Shown: one piece after another, positions 7,481 to 20,865 of the stretch
Layout of the letters: each line of letters begins with the position of its first letter
How positions within the stretch are numbered: position 1 is the first letter of the stretch
NCBI RefSeq assembly: GCF_025460765.1
Contig: NZ_JAMWEG010000004.1
Location: 248,001-312,000, forward strand
Source of the DNA: Micromonospora sp. MA102
GTDB lineage: Bacteria; Actinomycetota; Actinomycetes; Mycobacteriales; Micromonosporaceae
Length of the DNA: 64,000 bases
Direction of reading: 5' to 3'
Notes under the pieces: generated by a model
The model's database searches: none
What the model was told of the DNA's origin: nothing
Seen by the model: only the letters and a program-made list of their open reading frames with translations
Position numbers and translations under genes: made by a program

Positions 7481-9073
7481 TCAGGTGACCGGGACGTCGC
7501 GGCGGCGGAAGGCCGTCAGACCCGTTGCCGTCAGGGCCAGCGCCACGGCGGCCAGCGCCCAGAGCGGGGTGGCGCTCCAGGTGTCGCGGAGGACCTGGGG
7601 GGTGTGCGTGAACGGGGACAGGTCCAGCAGCCACTGGTCGAGTTCGAGCACCGCGCCGAGCTGGCCGAGCAGCACGCAGACCGCCAGCACCGCCCAGGAC
7701 ACCGAAGCGAGCCGGGGCAGCAGGCCGTAGAGCAGCACGGCGAGCCCGGCCAGCACCCAGGCGGCGGGCGCGTGGGCCAGCCCGGCACCGAGCATCCGGG
7801 GCAGCTCCCGCGGCACGTCGTGCACGCTCAGCCCGTACGTGAGCCCGGTGGCCAGGCCGGTCACGGCGAGCACCACGGCCGGGCCGACCAGCGCGAACAC
7901 CACGTGCGACAGCAGCCAGGTGGAGCGGTGCGCGCCGGTGGCGAGCACCGGTTCGGCGTGCCCGGCGGACTCCTCGGCACGCATCCGCAGCGCGGCCTGG
8001 ATGCCGTAGCCCGCGGCCGCCAGCCCGGCCAGGCTGAGCGTGGCACCGAGATAGGCGTCGGCCAGGCCGGAGGCCCCGCCGATCCGGGCCATGATCTGCT
8101 CCAGCTCCCGGTTCCCCTCGACCGAGCGGCCGGCCGCCTGCGCGGCGCCGCCGAGGATCAGCCCGAGCAGGCCGAAGCCGACCGACCACCAGAGGATCTG
8201 CCCCCGGTGCAGCCGCCAGGCCAGCCCGAACGGGCCGGCGAGCCCCCGGCCGGCGGCGGCCGGCCCGAGCCGGGGCGGCAGCACCCCCGCACCCAGGTCG
8301 CGGCGCACCGAGACCGGGTACGCGACCGCGGCGAGCAGCGCCGACGCGACCAGCGGCAGCGCCAGCACCCACCAGCGTTCCCCCTCGAACGGCCGGATCC
8401 GGGGCGCCCAGCCCAGCGGGGAGAGCCAGCTCGGCCAGTCGTTCGCGGCGGTGTCCCCCACCATCCGCAGCGCGAAGGAGGCGCCGAGAACGGCGATCCC
8501 GATGCCCCGGGCCCCGCCCGCGGTCTCGGTGAGCTGGGCGGTCAGTCCGCCGAGGGTGGCGAAGACCACGCCGGTGAGAGCCGTGCCGAGGCCGTACGCG
8601 TACGAGCCGGCGGCGGAGAGCCCGGTGGACGCCAGGCCGGCCGCGGTGAGCAGGCCGAGCAGCACGTCGGCCGCGTACGTGACGAGCAGCGCGGCGGTCA
8701 GCCCGGCGTGCCGGCCCAGCACCCCGCCGCCGAGCAGCTCCCGCCGGCCGGCCTCCTCCTCGACGCGGGTGTGCCGGACGACGGTCAGCAGGCTGGCCAG
8801 CGCCACGATGACCAGCAGGAAGCCGCCACGCTGGGCGGTCAGCGCGCCGACACTGTCCCCGTAGATCGGGCCGAGCAGCGCGATGATCGAGGGGTTGCGG
8901 GCGGTCCCGGTGACGTACGCGGCCCGCTCGGCGTCGGTCGGGAACAGCTCGAAGAAGCTGGTCGCGTAGGTCGTCGGCAGCACGGCGAGCAACAGCACCC
9001 AGAGCGGGAGCACGAGACGGTCCCGGCGCAGCACGAGCCGGGCCAGCTGCCAGGTTCCGGTGAGGGTGCTCAT
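7481..9073 (-). CDS. ABC-2 type exporter permease (two-repeat form)
   Basis: A 530-residue membrane protein with about twelve hydrophobic segments in two similar halves. It fits the ABC-2 exporter permeases annotated in actinobacteria for polyketide or other drug efflux. Each half starts with a cytoplasmic region (for example [21 protein letters not shown]) and contains an [15 protein letters not shown]-type or [16 protein letters not shown] segment, a coupling motif repeated in both halves. The ATG at 9073 overlaps the ATPase stop as ATGA. With the upstream ATPase it forms a complete exporter. The divergent GbsR/MarR regulator next door suggests inducible expression. The substrate is unknown. 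Confidence 0.85.
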   Translation of the reverse strand: MSTLTGTWQLARLVLRRDRLVLPLWVLLLAVLPTTYATSFFELFPTDAERAAYVTGTARNPSIIALLGPIYGDSVGALTAQRGGFLLVIVALASLLTVVRHTRVEEEAGRRELLGGGVLGRHAGLTAALLVTYAADVLLGLLTAAGLASTGLSAAGSYAYGLGTALTGVVFATLGGLTAQLTETAGGARGIGIAVLGASFALRMVGDTAANDWPSWLSPLGWAPRIRPFEGERWWVLALPLVASALLAAVAYPVSVRRDLGAGVLPPRLGPAAAGRGLAGPFGLAWRLHRGQILWWSVGFGLLGLILGGAAQAAGRSVEGNRELEQIMARIGGASGLADAYLGATLSLAGLAAAGYGIQAALRMRAEESAGHAEPVLATGAHRSTWLLSHVVFALVGPAVVLAVTGLATGLTYGLSVHDVPRELPRMLGAGLAHAPAAWVLAGLAVLLYGLLPRLASVSWAVLAVCVLLGQLGAVLELDQWLLDLSPFTHTPQVLRDTWSATPLWALAAVALALTATGLTAFRRRDVPVT

Positions 9074-9972
9074 CGGGTCAGCTCCTCGGGGACCGCCTCG
9101 TAGTGCCGCAGGAACAGCTCCTCCAGCGTCGGCGGCGTGCTGACCAGGCTGCGGACGCCCAGCTCGGTGAGGCGCCGCAGCGCGACGTCCAGCGCGGCGG
9201 TGTCCACGTCGAACCGCACGCGGTTGCCGTCCACCCGCAGGTCGTGCACGCCGGGCAGGTCGGCAAGCCCGTCCAGCGGGGCGGTCACCTCGGCGTCGAT
9301 CGAGGTGCGGTGCAGGTGGCGCAGCTCGGTGAGGGTGCCGGACTCGACGGCCCGGCCGTTCCGGATGATCGTCACCCGGTCGCAGAGCGCCTCCACCTCG
9401 GCCAGGATGTGGCTGGAGAGCAGCACGGTGCGGCCGTCCTGCTTGGCCCGGCGTACCCAGTGCTGGAAGACCTCCTCCATGAGCGGGTCGAGCCCGGAGG
9501 TCGGCTCGTCGAGGATGAGCAGCTCGACGTCGGACGCGAGCGCGGCCACCAGGCCGACCTTCTGCCGGTTGCCCTTGGAGTAGGCGCGGCCCTTCTTGCG
9601 CGGGTCCAGCTCAAAGGATTCCAGCAGCTCGGCCCGGCGCTTCGGGTCGAGCCCGCCGCGCAGCCGGCCGAGCAGGTCGATCACTTCGCCGCCGCTCAGG
9701 TTGGGCCAGAGGGTGACGTCACCGGGAACGTACGCGAGCCGGCGGTGCAGGGCGACGGCGTCCCGCCAGGGGTCGCCGCCGAGCAGCCGGACGGCCCCCG
9801 CGTCCGCCCGCAGCAGACCGAGCAGCACCCGGATGGTGGTCGACTTGCCGGAGCCGTTGGGGCCCAGGAAGCCGTGCACCTCGCCGGCGCGGACGGTCAG
9901 GTCGAGTCCGTCGAGCGCTCGGGTCCGGCCGAAGGTCTTCACCAGGCCGGACACTTCAATGGGAGTTTCCAT
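9070..9972 (-). CDS. ABC exporter ATP-binding protein
   Basis: A 300-residue ATPase of the drug-exporter (DrrA/CcmA-like) class. Walker A is GPNGSGKST (residues 37-45) and Walker B is [13 protein letters not shown]. The signature motif is the divergent YSKGNRQKV form usual for this subfamily rather than LSGGQ. The C-terminal 90 residues form the accessory domain typical of DrrA relatives. Its stop overlaps the permease start. Its own ATG at 9972 faces the regulator gene across an 85-bp gap that contains a palindromic operator. Confidence 0.9.
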   Translation of the reverse strand: METPIEVSGLVKTFGRTRALDGLDLTVRAGEVHGFLGPNGSGKSTTIRVLLGLLRADAGAVRLLGGDPWRDAVALHRRLAYVPGDVTLWPNLSGGEVIDLLGRLRGGLDPKRRAELLESFELDPRKKGRAYSKGNRQKVGLVAALASDVELLILDEPTSGLDPLMEEVFQHWVRRAKQDGRTVLLSSHILAEVEALCDRVTIIRNGRAVESGTLTELRHLHRTSIDAEVTAPLDGLADLPGVHDLRVDGNRVRFDVDTAALDVALRRLTELGVRSLVSTPPTLEELFLRHYEAVPEELTR

Positions 9973-9992
9973 ACTTCGGAAGCTACGCTCGT

Positions 9993-10008
9993 TTCACAAA
10001 CTTGTGAA
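9993..10008. promoter_or_regulatory. Palindromic operator between exporter and GbsR/MarR regulator
   Basis: TTCACAA-AC-TTGTGAA is a perfect seven-base inverted repeat with a two-base centre, placed 20-36 bases from the ATPase start and about 50 bases from the regulator start. It is the only clear dyad in the divergent gap and is the likely site for the adjacent regulator. Confidence 0.6.
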
Positions 10009-10057
10009 GACAGTGAGATCTGAGAGACGATCGGATGCGATGAGCACGGAGGAGACG

Positions 10058-10567
10058 ATGTCGATGACCCAGTCGCCCCGCCCGGACGAGGAAGAGGTCC
10101 ACCGCTTCGTGGAACGGATGGCGATGGCCTTCGCGGACGTCGGCTTCCCCCGGATGGCCGGCCGGGTGCTCTTCACCGTGATGAGCGCGGACGAGCCGCT
10201 CACGGCCGGCGAGATCGCCGAGCGGCTGGGGGTCAGCGCGGCCGCCGTGTCCGGCGCCGTGCGCTACCTGACCCAGTTCGCCATGCTGGTCCGCGAGCCG
10301 GTCAAGGGCTCCCGGCGCGACCGCTACCGGATGCCGGTCAACCCCTGGTACGAGGCCACCATCACCAAGACGAACCTCTACAAGAACTTCATCGACATCG
10401 CCGGCGGTGGGGTGGAGGCGCTGCGGGGGCGAAGCACCCCGGCCGGCGAGCGGGTGGCCGAGATGCGGGACTTCTTCCTCTTCGTCCAGGAGGAGGTCGA
10501 CGCGCTCGGCGAACGGTGGCGGGCCCGGCGCGCCGCGACGGGACACGGCGACCGGGCGGACGCCTGA
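10058..10567 (+). CDS. GbsR/MarR-type transcriptional regulator
   Basis: A 169-residue helix-turn-helix protein. The DNA-binding region is LTAGEIAERLGVSAAAVSGAVRYLTQFAMLVREP, with a basic wing (KGSRRDRYRM), followed by a helical C-terminal half. This resembles the GbsR/MarR regulators that sit beside two-component ABC exporters in actinobacteria. The ATG at 10058 is chosen because GGAGGAG lies five bases upstream; ATG codons at 10040 and 10064 are alternatives. It is divergent from the exporter and shares a palindromic operator with it, so it is probably an autoregulated repressor of the exporter genes. Confidence 0.85.
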   Translation: MSMTQSPRPDEEEVHRFVERMAMAFADVGFPRMAGRVLFTVMSADEPLTAGEIAERLGVSAAAVSGAVRYLTQFAMLVREPVKGSRRDRYRMPVNPWYEATITKTNLYKNFIDIAGGGVEALRGRSTPAGERVAEMRDFFLFVQEEVDALGERWRARRAATGHGDRADA

Positions 10568-10571
10568 ACGC

Positions 10572-11125
10572 TCAGGTGTTGTTGCCCCAGCGGGCCTGCT
10601 CCAGCAGGTCCACCGCACGCTCCCGGGACTCCGCGTCGTCGTCGGCGCGCAGCAGCGAGGTCGCCTCGTCCACCGCGTCGGTGAGCACCCGCCACTGGGC
10701 GTCGCGCTCCCGCACCAGATCCGACTGGGCGGCGAGCTGCCGCGTCTTCACCCACAGCTCGACGAAGACCGACACCTTCGCCCGCAGCACCCACGGGTCG
10801 AAGGGCTTGGTCAGGTAGTCGACCGCGCCGACCGCGTAGCCCCGCAGGGCGAGCTGGGCGTCCTTGTCCGCGGCGGTGAGGAAGATGATCGGCACGTGCC
10901 GGGTGCGCTCCCGCCGCTTGATGTGCGTGGCGGTCTCGAAACCGTCCATGTCCGGCATCTGCGCGTCCAGCAGGATCACCGCGAAGTCGTCCACGAGGAG
11001 CTGCTTGAGCGCCGCCTCGCCGCTCTCCACGGCGACCGACTGCACCGGAAGCCCCTGGAGGATCGCCTCCAGGGCCATCAGGTTCTCCCGCCGGTCGTCC
11101 ACCAGCAGCGCCTTGGCCATCTGGG

Positions 11126-11129
<4 letters not shown>
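10572..11129 (-). CDS. Response regulator with helical output
   Basis: A 185-residue protein with an N-terminal receiver domain. It has the acidic pair DD at residues 11-12, the phosphoacceptor Asp55 in LLDAQMPDMDGF and the conserved lysine in LTKPFDP. The remaining 60 or so residues are helical with no DNA-binding motif, so it probably acts through protein contacts or as a phosphate relay. The GTG at 11129 overlaps the stop of the hybrid kinase gene (GTGA), marking co-translation. The kinase already has its own receiver, so this protein likely takes phosphate from it or competes for it. Confidence 0.88.
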
Positions 11130-14926
<3,797 letters not shown>

Positions 14927-15107
14927 CAGTTCCTCGCTCAGCTCGGGGGCCATCAGGCTCGTGCCGACACGCGGCCATCCCACCATTCTGCCGCGTGTCA
15001 CGTCGAGGCCACGGGCTCCGGGCGCCCGCCACGCCCGATCTGTCCCCCACCGACCGGATCGGCGGACCCGCTTGGCACCCGGGGCGGCGGCGGTGGAGGA
15101 TACGGAG

Positions 15108-17171
15108 GTGCCAGCGGAGACGGGGCCGGCGATGAACGGCGGCTCGGACGAACACGTCCGGCGGGTCCGCCTCCCCGCGGACCGGCGCACACCCGCGGCG
15201 GCCCGGGCGCTGGTGCGGTCCGTGCTCGCCGAGGCGGACCTGGACGAGCTGCTCAACGAGGCGCTGCTGCTGACCACCGAACTCACCACGAACGCGGTGG
15301 AGCACGCGCGCACCGAACTGGACATCGAGGTCGAAGCCGACCCGGCGGGGCTCACCGTCACGGTCACCGACTTCGCCTCCGGCCCGGTCGACGAGCTGAT
15401 GATCGGCGTCCGGAACACCACCTCCGACATCACCGAGGTCGCCGAGCGCGGGCGTGGGCTGCTGCTGGTCGACCACTTCGCCAGCCGGTGGGGCACCACC
15501 TACCTGCCCACCGGGAAGGGCGTCTGGTTCCGGCTCGACCGGCCCGGCCTCGGTGCGGCCAGCCGGCCGGCCGAGACCCGCGCCACACTCGCGGCCACCG
15601 AGCCGGCCGACGGTGGCACCCCGAGCGCCGCCGCGATGAGCGAGCTGATGCAGACCACCCCCGACCCGTACGCGGACGACCCGCTGCCCGAGTTCGCCGC
15701 CGGGCTGCTCACCCGGGTCGCCGAGATGGTCGGCGCGGCCGGCGGTGTGGTGCGGCTGGACCGTGGCGACGGGCAGGGCCGCCAGGTGCTCGCCCGCTAC
15801 GGCCGGCAACCCCGGGAGGGCAACGAGCTGCTCCGCGTCCCGCTCGCCGTGCACCGCCCGTACGCCGGGGAGTTGGAGCTGGACGCGGCGCCCTCCGCGT
15901 ACGCCCGGCCCCTCGCGGTGCTCGCCGCCGAACGGCTCTCCCTGCACCTGGAGAACGACCGGCTGCGCCGCGCCGACGTCCGCCGGTCGGCCTGGCTGAC
16001 CTTCCTGGCCGAGGCCAGCGAGCTGCTCGCCCAGTCGTTGGACGTCGAGCTGACCATGGCGCTCGTCCCTCAGCTCGTGGTGCCCCGGCTCGGCCAGTGG
16101 TGCGCGGTGCACACCAGCGACGAGTGGGGGCGGCTGCGGCTCGCCGCCGCCAGCCACGCCGACGAGTCGGTGCTGCCGCAGCTGCACCGGGTGCTCCAGG
16201 AGACCGGGCCCGACTCGATCCAGGCCCGGCTGCGGGAGGCGTCCCGCAGCGCCGCGCAGGTGCCGCTGAGCGGGCCGATGGAGGGCTTCGCCGTACCCCT
16301 GATCGCCCGCGGGCAGCGGCTCGGCACCCTGGCCGTGGGCCGCCACCAGCGGCACCGGCACGACCCCGACGAGGTCTCGGTGCTGGAGGACGTGGCCCGG
16401 CGGGCCGCCCTGGCCATCGAGAACGCCCGGATCCACGCCGAGCGCCGGCGCGTCGCGCAGACCCTCCAGCAGTCGCTGCTGCCGCCCGTGCTTCCGGTGG
16501 TCGAGGGCATCGGCTTCGCCGCCGAGTACGTCCCGACCGGCGACGACGCCGAGGTCGGCGGCGACTTCTACGACGTGGTGCCACTGTCGGACGGCCGGTG
16601 GCTCGTGGTGATCGGCGACGTCTCCGGCAAGGGCGTCCAGGCGGCGGCCGTGACCGGGCTGGTCCGGGACGTGATCCGGGTGCTGGTCGGCGACGGCAAG
16701 CCGCTGCCGGAGGTGCTCGGCCGGCTCAACGAGACGCTTGTCGAGCGGGGTGGCGGCCGCTACTGCACGCTGGCGCTGGCGGCGGTCGGTCCCGGCGACG
16801 GCGACCAGCTCGACGTCTCCCTGCACCTGGCCGGGCACGACCGGCCGGTCCTGCTGCACGGCGGCGGCGGTGCGGGCTTCGTCGGCACCGGCGGCACGGC
16901 GCTCGGGCTGCTCGACGCGATCGCCACCCCGACCGCCGAGATCGCGCTGAAGCCGGGCGACGCGCTGATCTTCTACACGGACGGGGTCACCGAGCGGCGG
17001 CGCGGCCGGGAACTGTTCGGCACCGACCGCCTGCGCGAGGCCGCCGCACCCCTGGCCGGCTACTCGGCCGACGTGGTCGCCGCCCGCCTCCGCGCCACCA
17101 CCATCGCCTTCAGCGTCGAACCCCCACGCGACGACATAGCGGTCCTGGTCCTCCGCAACGACGCCCTGTAA
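15108..17171 (+). CDS. SpoIIE-type serine phosphatase with RsbW-like and GAF regions
   Basis: A 687-residue protein. Residues of about 20-150 form an RsbW-like ATPase/anti-sigma domain (LTTELTTNAVEHA is its N-box and RGRGLLLVDHFASRWG its ATP-lid region). A GAF-like sensory region follows (about 170-440). Residues from about 460 to the end are the PP2C-like SpoIIE phosphatase, with metal-binding motifs DDAEVGGDFYDVV, GDVSGKG and FYTDGVTE. Such proteins couple a sensory input to the phosphorylation state of STAS antagonists. GTG at 15108 is preferred because GGAGGA lies seven bases upstream; ATG at 15132 is the alternative. It is divergent from the multi-HAMP kinase. Confidence 0.88.
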   Translation: MPAETGPAMNGGSDEHVRRVRLPADRRTPAAARALVRSVLAEADLDELLNEALLLTTELTTNAVEHARTELDIEVEADPAGLTVTVTDFASGPVDELMIGVRNTTSDITEVAERGRGLLLVDHFASRWGTTYLPTGKGVWFRLDRPGLGAASRPAETRATLAATEPADGGTPSAAAMSELMQTTPDPYADDPLPEFAAGLLTRVAEMVGAAGGVVRLDRGDGQGRQVLARYGRQPREGNELLRVPLAVHRPYAGELELDAAPSAYARPLAVLAAERLSLHLENDRLRRADVRRSAWLTFLAEASELLAQSLDVELTMALVPQLVVPRLGQWCAVHTSDEWGRLRLAAASHADESVLPQLHRVLQETGPDSIQARLREASRSAAQVPLSGPMEGFAVPLIARGQRLGTLAVGRHQRHRHDPDEVSVLEDVARRAALAIENARIHAERRRVAQTLQQSLLPPVLPVVEGIGFAAEYVPTGDDAEVGGDFYDVVPLSDGRWLVVIGDVSGKGVQAAAVTGLVRDVIRVLVGDGKPLPEVLGRLNETLVERGGGRYCTLALAAVGPGDGDQLDVSLHLAGHDRPVLLHGGGGAGFVGTGGTALGLLDAIATPTAEIALKPGDALIFYTDGVTERRRGRELFGTDRLREAAAPLAGYSADVVAARLRATTIAFSVEPPRDDIAVLVLRNDAL

Positions 17172-17210
17172 CCCCGCCCCGTCCCCGACGCCGGCGGGCG
17201 GGGTTACAGG
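17165..17210. terminator. Symmetric bidirectional terminator containing both stop codons
   Basis: Perfect 15-base arms, CCTGTAACCCCGCCC (17165-17179) and its complement (17196-17210), enclose a 16-base loop. The TAA stop of the upstream phosphatase gene lies in the left arm. The TAA stop of the convergent oxidase gene lies in the right arm on the other strand. One hairpin therefore ends both genes. Confidence 0.8.
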
Positions 17211-18631
17211 CCGCCCGGGAGGCGGCCGGGGGACAGGCGGTGGTGCGGGTCCAGGTGGGCCTTGGCCGTGCGGAGGCGCGGCAGGGTGGGCAGCTCGCCC
17301 CAGAGGTCGACGGCCCGGCGGACCGGCGCGGGAGCGGAGACCACCACGCAGCGGCCCTGGCGGGCGAGGAGCACCCCCCGGACGGCGGCGAGGATCGAGG
17401 CCACCCGCTCGGGCGGCAGCGAACCGGGCAGCGCGGCGTGCACGGCGCCGATCCCGGCCGAGCCGCGGACCGGCACCGGGGTGCCGGCCGCGTCGCGCAG
17501 CGCGTAGACGGCGGCGTGCAGGTCGTTGATCGGCACCTCGATCCGCAGGGCGGTGTCGCCGGGCGCGAACGGGTAGCGGCCCCACCACTCGGGGGCGGCG
17601 TGGTTGACCACGGCCTCGGGGCCGAGCAGCGCGGCGAGCCGGTCGGCGCGCTCCGCCACGTCGGCGGGGCCGCCTTCCAGGAGCACCACCAGGCTGCCCG
17701 CGGCGGCCGGCCGCCCCGGACGCCCGGTCACCGCCGGATGGTCGGGCCGGTTGGCCACGGACGGGTGGGAGACGGGGATCCGCCGGCGCGGCAGCGACAC
17801 GGGCACCGGCAGGTCCAGCTCGACGGCCGCCGGGTCGAGCCGGGCGGCGAGCACCGCCCGGACCAGGTCGTGCACCTCCAGCGGGGTCCACACGGGACGG
17901 GACACCCAGACCCGGCCGGCCGGCACGGCCTGCACCCGCATGGTGGCCGAGACCAGCACCCCGAGGCCGCCCTGCGAGCCGCAGAGCAGCCGGGCCACGT
18001 CGAGCCCCGGCACCTCGGCCGCGCCGAACAGCGCCGCCGCGCCGCCCCGCGCCGGCCCGGCCCGGCCGAGCAGCACGGTGCCCGGCTCCCCCACGCTGAC
18101 CAGTTCGCCGTCGGCGTCGAGGTAGCGCACCCCGACGAGCTGGGCGCACGGGCTGCCGTGCCGGTGGCGCAGCGGGCCGGACTCGTCGGCGGCCAGCACC
18201 CCGCCGAGGGTCGCCCCCGGGGAGGGCGCGTCGACGGGGAGGCGCCGGCCGCTGCGCTCCAGAGTGGCCTGGACGGCCCGCAGCGGCGTGCCGGCGCCGA
18301 TCTCGGCCACCGCGGAGGCCTGCGGCTCGTGCCACACCCCGGCCAGCCGGCCGGTGTCGAGCATGATGTCCACCTGCTCCGGCGCGGCGCCCCAGTCGAT
18401 CTTCGTGCCGGCGCCGCGGGGCACCACGGTCAGGTCGTGCGCCGCGGCCAGCCGGAGCACCTCGGCCGCGGCGTGCGGGCCGCCCGGCACCGCGACCCAG
18501 CGGGCCGTCCGGCCGGCCACCTCGTCGGCCGGGCCGGCGAAGCGGGCGAACGGCGGGCCGCAGATCTCCGCCAGCTTCCGGGTGATCTCGAGGGCTCCGG
18601 GTCGGTCGGTGGAACGCGCTGCAGCCGCCAT
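17204..18631 (-). CDS. FAD-binding oxidoreductase, GlcE-like
   Basis: A 475-residue flavoprotein of the vanillyl-alcohol-oxidase/PCMH fold. The N-terminal half has the FAD-binding signature VVPRGAGTKIDWG and PSPGATLGGVLAADESGP, and the C-terminal half is a substrate cap ending in the usual LDPHHRLSPGRLPGGL. It resembles GlcE-type glycolate oxidase subunits or related 2-hydroxyacid dehydrogenases. A partner GlcD/GlcF is not in the window. ATG at 18631 is used; an in-frame ATG at 18649 lies inside a LexA-like box. That box sits directly on the promoter region, hinting at DNA-damage control. Confidence 0.85.
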   Translation of the reverse strand: MAAAARSTDRPGALEITRKLAEICGPPFARFAGPADEVAGRTARWVAVPGGPHAAAEVLRLAAAHDLTVVPRGAGTKIDWGAAPEQVDIMLDTGRLAGVWHEPQASAVAEIGAGTPLRAVQATLERSGRRLPVDAPSPGATLGGVLAADESGPLRHRHGSPCAQLVGVRYLDADGELVSVGEPGTVLLGRAGPARGGAAALFGAAEVPGLDVARLLCGSQGGLGVLVSATMRVQAVPAGRVWVSRPVWTPLEVHDLVRAVLAARLDPAAVELDLPVPVSLPRRRIPVSHPSVANRPDHPAVTGRPGRPAAAGSLVVLLEGGPADVAERADRLAALLGPEAVVNHAAPEWWGRYPFAPGDTALRIEVPINDLHAAVYALRDAAGTPVPVRGSAGIGAVHAALPGSLPPERVASILAAVRGVLLARQGRCVVVSAPAPVRRAVDLWGELPTLPRLRTAKAHLDPHHRLSPGRLPGGL

Positions 18632-18639
18632 GGCGGTTA

Positions 18640-18655
18640 TCGTACACATGTTCGA
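18640..18655. promoter_or_regulatory. LexA (SOS) box, copy 1
   Basis: TCGTACACATGTTCGA differs at one base from the actinobacterial SOS consensus TCGAAC-N4-GTTCGA. It lies nine bases from the oxidase ATG at 18631 and 76 bases before the prolyl oligopeptidase start. The identical 16-mer recurs at 37661-37676. Confidence 0.6.
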
Positions 18656-18718
18656 ACGCCGCGCCGGCGAGTCGCCGCACTTCGGCGGCGCGCGGACCTG
18701 AGGGCGGCCCACCGCCGG

Positions 18719-18724
18719 TAACGT
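18719..18724 (+). promoter_or_regulatory. Leaderless -10 element for prolyl oligopeptidase
   Basis: TAACGT ends seven bases before GTG 18732 and no ribosome-binding site is present. The spacing favours GTG 18732 over the in-frame GTG at 18723 as the start. Confidence 0.5.
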
Positions 18725-18731
18725 GGCGCCC

Positions 18732-20828
18732 GTGACCACCGAAACCCCTGCGCCCGTCGCCAAGCGCGTTCCGGCCGAGCGGACCCACCACGGCGACACC
18801 GTCGTCGACGAGTACGCCTGGCTCGCCGCCAAGGACGACCCGGAGACGATCGCCTACCTGACCGCGGAGAACGCGTACACGGAGGCGCGCACCGCCCACC
18901 TGGCGGGGCTGCGCGCGGAGCTGTTCGAGGAGACCCGCCGGCGCACCCAGGAAACCGACCTGTCGGTGCCGACCCGCAAGGACGGCTACTGGTACTACAC
19001 CCGCACGGTCGAGGGCCAGCAGTACGGCGTGCAGTGCCGCCGGGCCGTCCGCGACGGCGAGACCGCCCCGCCGGTCAGCGCGGACGGCGCCCCGCTCGAC
19101 GGCGAGGAGGTGCTGCTCGACGGCAACCAGCTCGCCGAGGGGCACGACTTCTTCGCCCTCGGCGCGTTCGACGTCAGCCCGGACGGGCGCTGGCTGGCCT
19201 ACTCCACCGACTTCTCCGGCGACGAGCGCTTCACCCTGCGGATCAAGGACCTCCAGACCGGCGAGGTGCGTCCCGACGAGATCCCGGACACCTTCTACGG
19301 CACGGCCTGGTCGAGCGACGCCTCGACGCTGTTCTACGTCACCGTCGACGACGCCTGGCGGCCGAACCGGGTCTGGCGGCACACCGTGGGCACCCCGTCG
19401 GCCGAGGACGTGGTGGTGCACCAGGAGGACGACGAGCGGTTCTGGGTGGGCGTCGAGCTGACCCGCTCCGAGCGCTTCGTGCTGATCGACATCCACAGCA
19501 AGATCACCAGCGAGGTACGGGTCATCCCGGCCGGCAACCCCACCGGCGAGCCGGCCGTCGTGGCGCCCCGGCGGCAGGGCGTCGAGTACGCGGTGGAGCA
19601 CCACGGGCACCGCTTCCTGATCCTGCACAACGACGGTGCGGAGGACTTCGCGCTGGCGTACACCTCGGCGGACGCGCCGGGCGACTGGACGCCGCTGATC
19701 CCGCACACCCCCGGCACCCGGCTGGAGGCCGTCGACGCGTTCGAGAACCACCTGGTCGTCTCGCTGCGCAGCAACGGGCTGACCGGGCTGCGGGTGCTGC
19801 CGGTCGGCGGGGGCGACAGCTTCGACATCGACTTCCCCGAGCCGATCTACAGCGTCGGCCTCGACGCCAACCCGGAATACCGCACGGCCGAGGTGCGGCT
19901 GCGCTACACCTCGCTGGTCACCCCGGACTCGGTCTACGACTACGACCTGGTCACCCGGCAGATGGTGCTGCGCCGGCGGAAGCCGGTCCGGCCCGGCCCG
20001 GACGGGCGCGAGTACGACCCGGCCGACTACGAGCAGCACCGGGACTGGGCGCTCGCCGACGACGGCACCCGGGTGCCGATCTCGCTGGTGTGCCGCACGG
20101 GCACCCCGCACGACGGCTCCGCCCCCGCCGTCATCTACGGCTACGGGTCGTACGAGGCGAGCATGGACCCCTGGTTCTCGATCGCCCGGCTCAGCCTGCT
20201 CGACCGGGGCGTGATCTTCGCGGTGGCGCACATCCGCGGCGGCGGTGAGCTGGGCCGGCGCTGGTACGACGAGGGCAAGCTGCTGGCCAAGAAGAACACC
20301 TTCACCGACTTCGTGGCCTGCGCCCGGCACCTGGTCAAGGCCGGCTGGACGGCCAGCGACCGGCTGGTCGCCCGGGGCGCCTCGGCCGGCGGCCTGCTCA
20401 TGGGCGCGGTGGCCAACCTGGCCCCGGACGCGTTCGCCGGCATCGTCGCGCAGGTGCCGTTCGTGGACGCGCTCACCTCGATCCTCGACCCGTCGCTGCC
20501 GCTGACGGTCACCGAGTGGGAGGAGTGGGGCAACCCGCTCGACGACCCCGAGGTCTACGAGTACATGAAGTCGTACACGCCGTACGAGAACGTGGCCGCG
20601 GTGGACTACCCGGCGATCCTCGCGGTGACCAGCCTCAACGACACCCGGGTGCTCTACCACGAGCCGGCCAAGTGGATCGCGCGGCTGCGGGCGGTCGCCC
20701 CGCAGGGCGACTACCTGCTGAAGACCGAGATGGGCGCCGGCCACGGCGGCCCCAGCGGCCGGTACGACGCCTGGCGCGAGGAGGCGTTCGTCAACGCCTG
20801 GACCCTCGACCGGCTGGGCCGCGCCTGA
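18732..20828 (+). CDS. Prolyl oligopeptidase family serine peptidase (oligopeptidase B-like)
   Basis: A 698-residue S9A peptidase. The N-terminal two thirds form a beta-propeller (begins HHGDTVVDEYAWLAAKDDPETIAYL), and the C-terminal alpha/beta-hydrolase domain carries the triad. The nucleophile is in RGASAGGLLMGAVAN, the acid in LNDTRVLYHEPAKW and the histidine in GAGHGGPSGR. The sequence resembles oligopeptidase B, which cleaves short peptides after basic residues in the cytoplasm; no signal peptide is seen. It is expressed alone and ends in a hairpin shared with the convergent dehydratase gene. Confidence 0.92.
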   Translation: MTTETPAPVAKRVPAERTHHGDTVVDEYAWLAAKDDPETIAYLTAENAYTEARTAHLAGLRAELFEETRRRTQETDLSVPTRKDGYWYYTRTVEGQQYGVQCRRAVRDGETAPPVSADGAPLDGEEVLLDGNQLAEGHDFFALGAFDVSPDGRWLAYSTDFSGDERFTLRIKDLQTGEVRPDEIPDTFYGTAWSSDASTLFYVTVDDAWRPNRVWRHTVGTPSAEDVVVHQEDDERFWVGVELTRSERFVLIDIHSKITSEVRVIPAGNPTGEPAVVAPRRQGVEYAVEHHGHRFLILHNDGAEDFALAYTSADAPGDWTPLIPHTPGTRLEAVDAFENHLVVSLRSNGLTGLRVLPVGGGDSFDIDFPEPIYSVGLDANPEYRTAEVRLRYTSLVTPDSVYDYDLVTRQMVLRRRKPVRPGPDGREYDPADYEQHRDWALADDGTRVPISLVCRTGTPHDGSAPAVIYGYGSYEASMDPWFSIARLSLLDRGVIFAVAHIRGGGELGRRWYDEGKLLAKKNTFTDFVACARHLVKAGWTASDRLVARGASAGGLLMGAVANLAPDAFAGIVAQVPFVDALTSILDPSLPLTVTEWEEWGNPLDDPEVYEYMKSYTPYENVAAVDYPAILAVTSLNDTRVLYHEPAKWIARLRAVAPQGDYLLKTEMGAGHGGPSGRYDAWREEAFVNAWTLDRLGRA

Positions 20829-20834
20829 CCCGCC

Positions 20835-20865
20835 GGGCTGGGGGGCGGCGCCCGCCCCTCAGCCC
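20835..20865. terminator. Bidirectional hairpin between oligopeptidase and dehydratase
   Basis: GGGCTG-G-GGGGCGG (20835-20848) pairs with CCGCCCC-T-CAGCCC (20852-20865) with one mismatch and a three-base loop. The dehydratase stop codon lies in the right arm, so the element can end both convergent transcripts. Confidence 0.65.
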
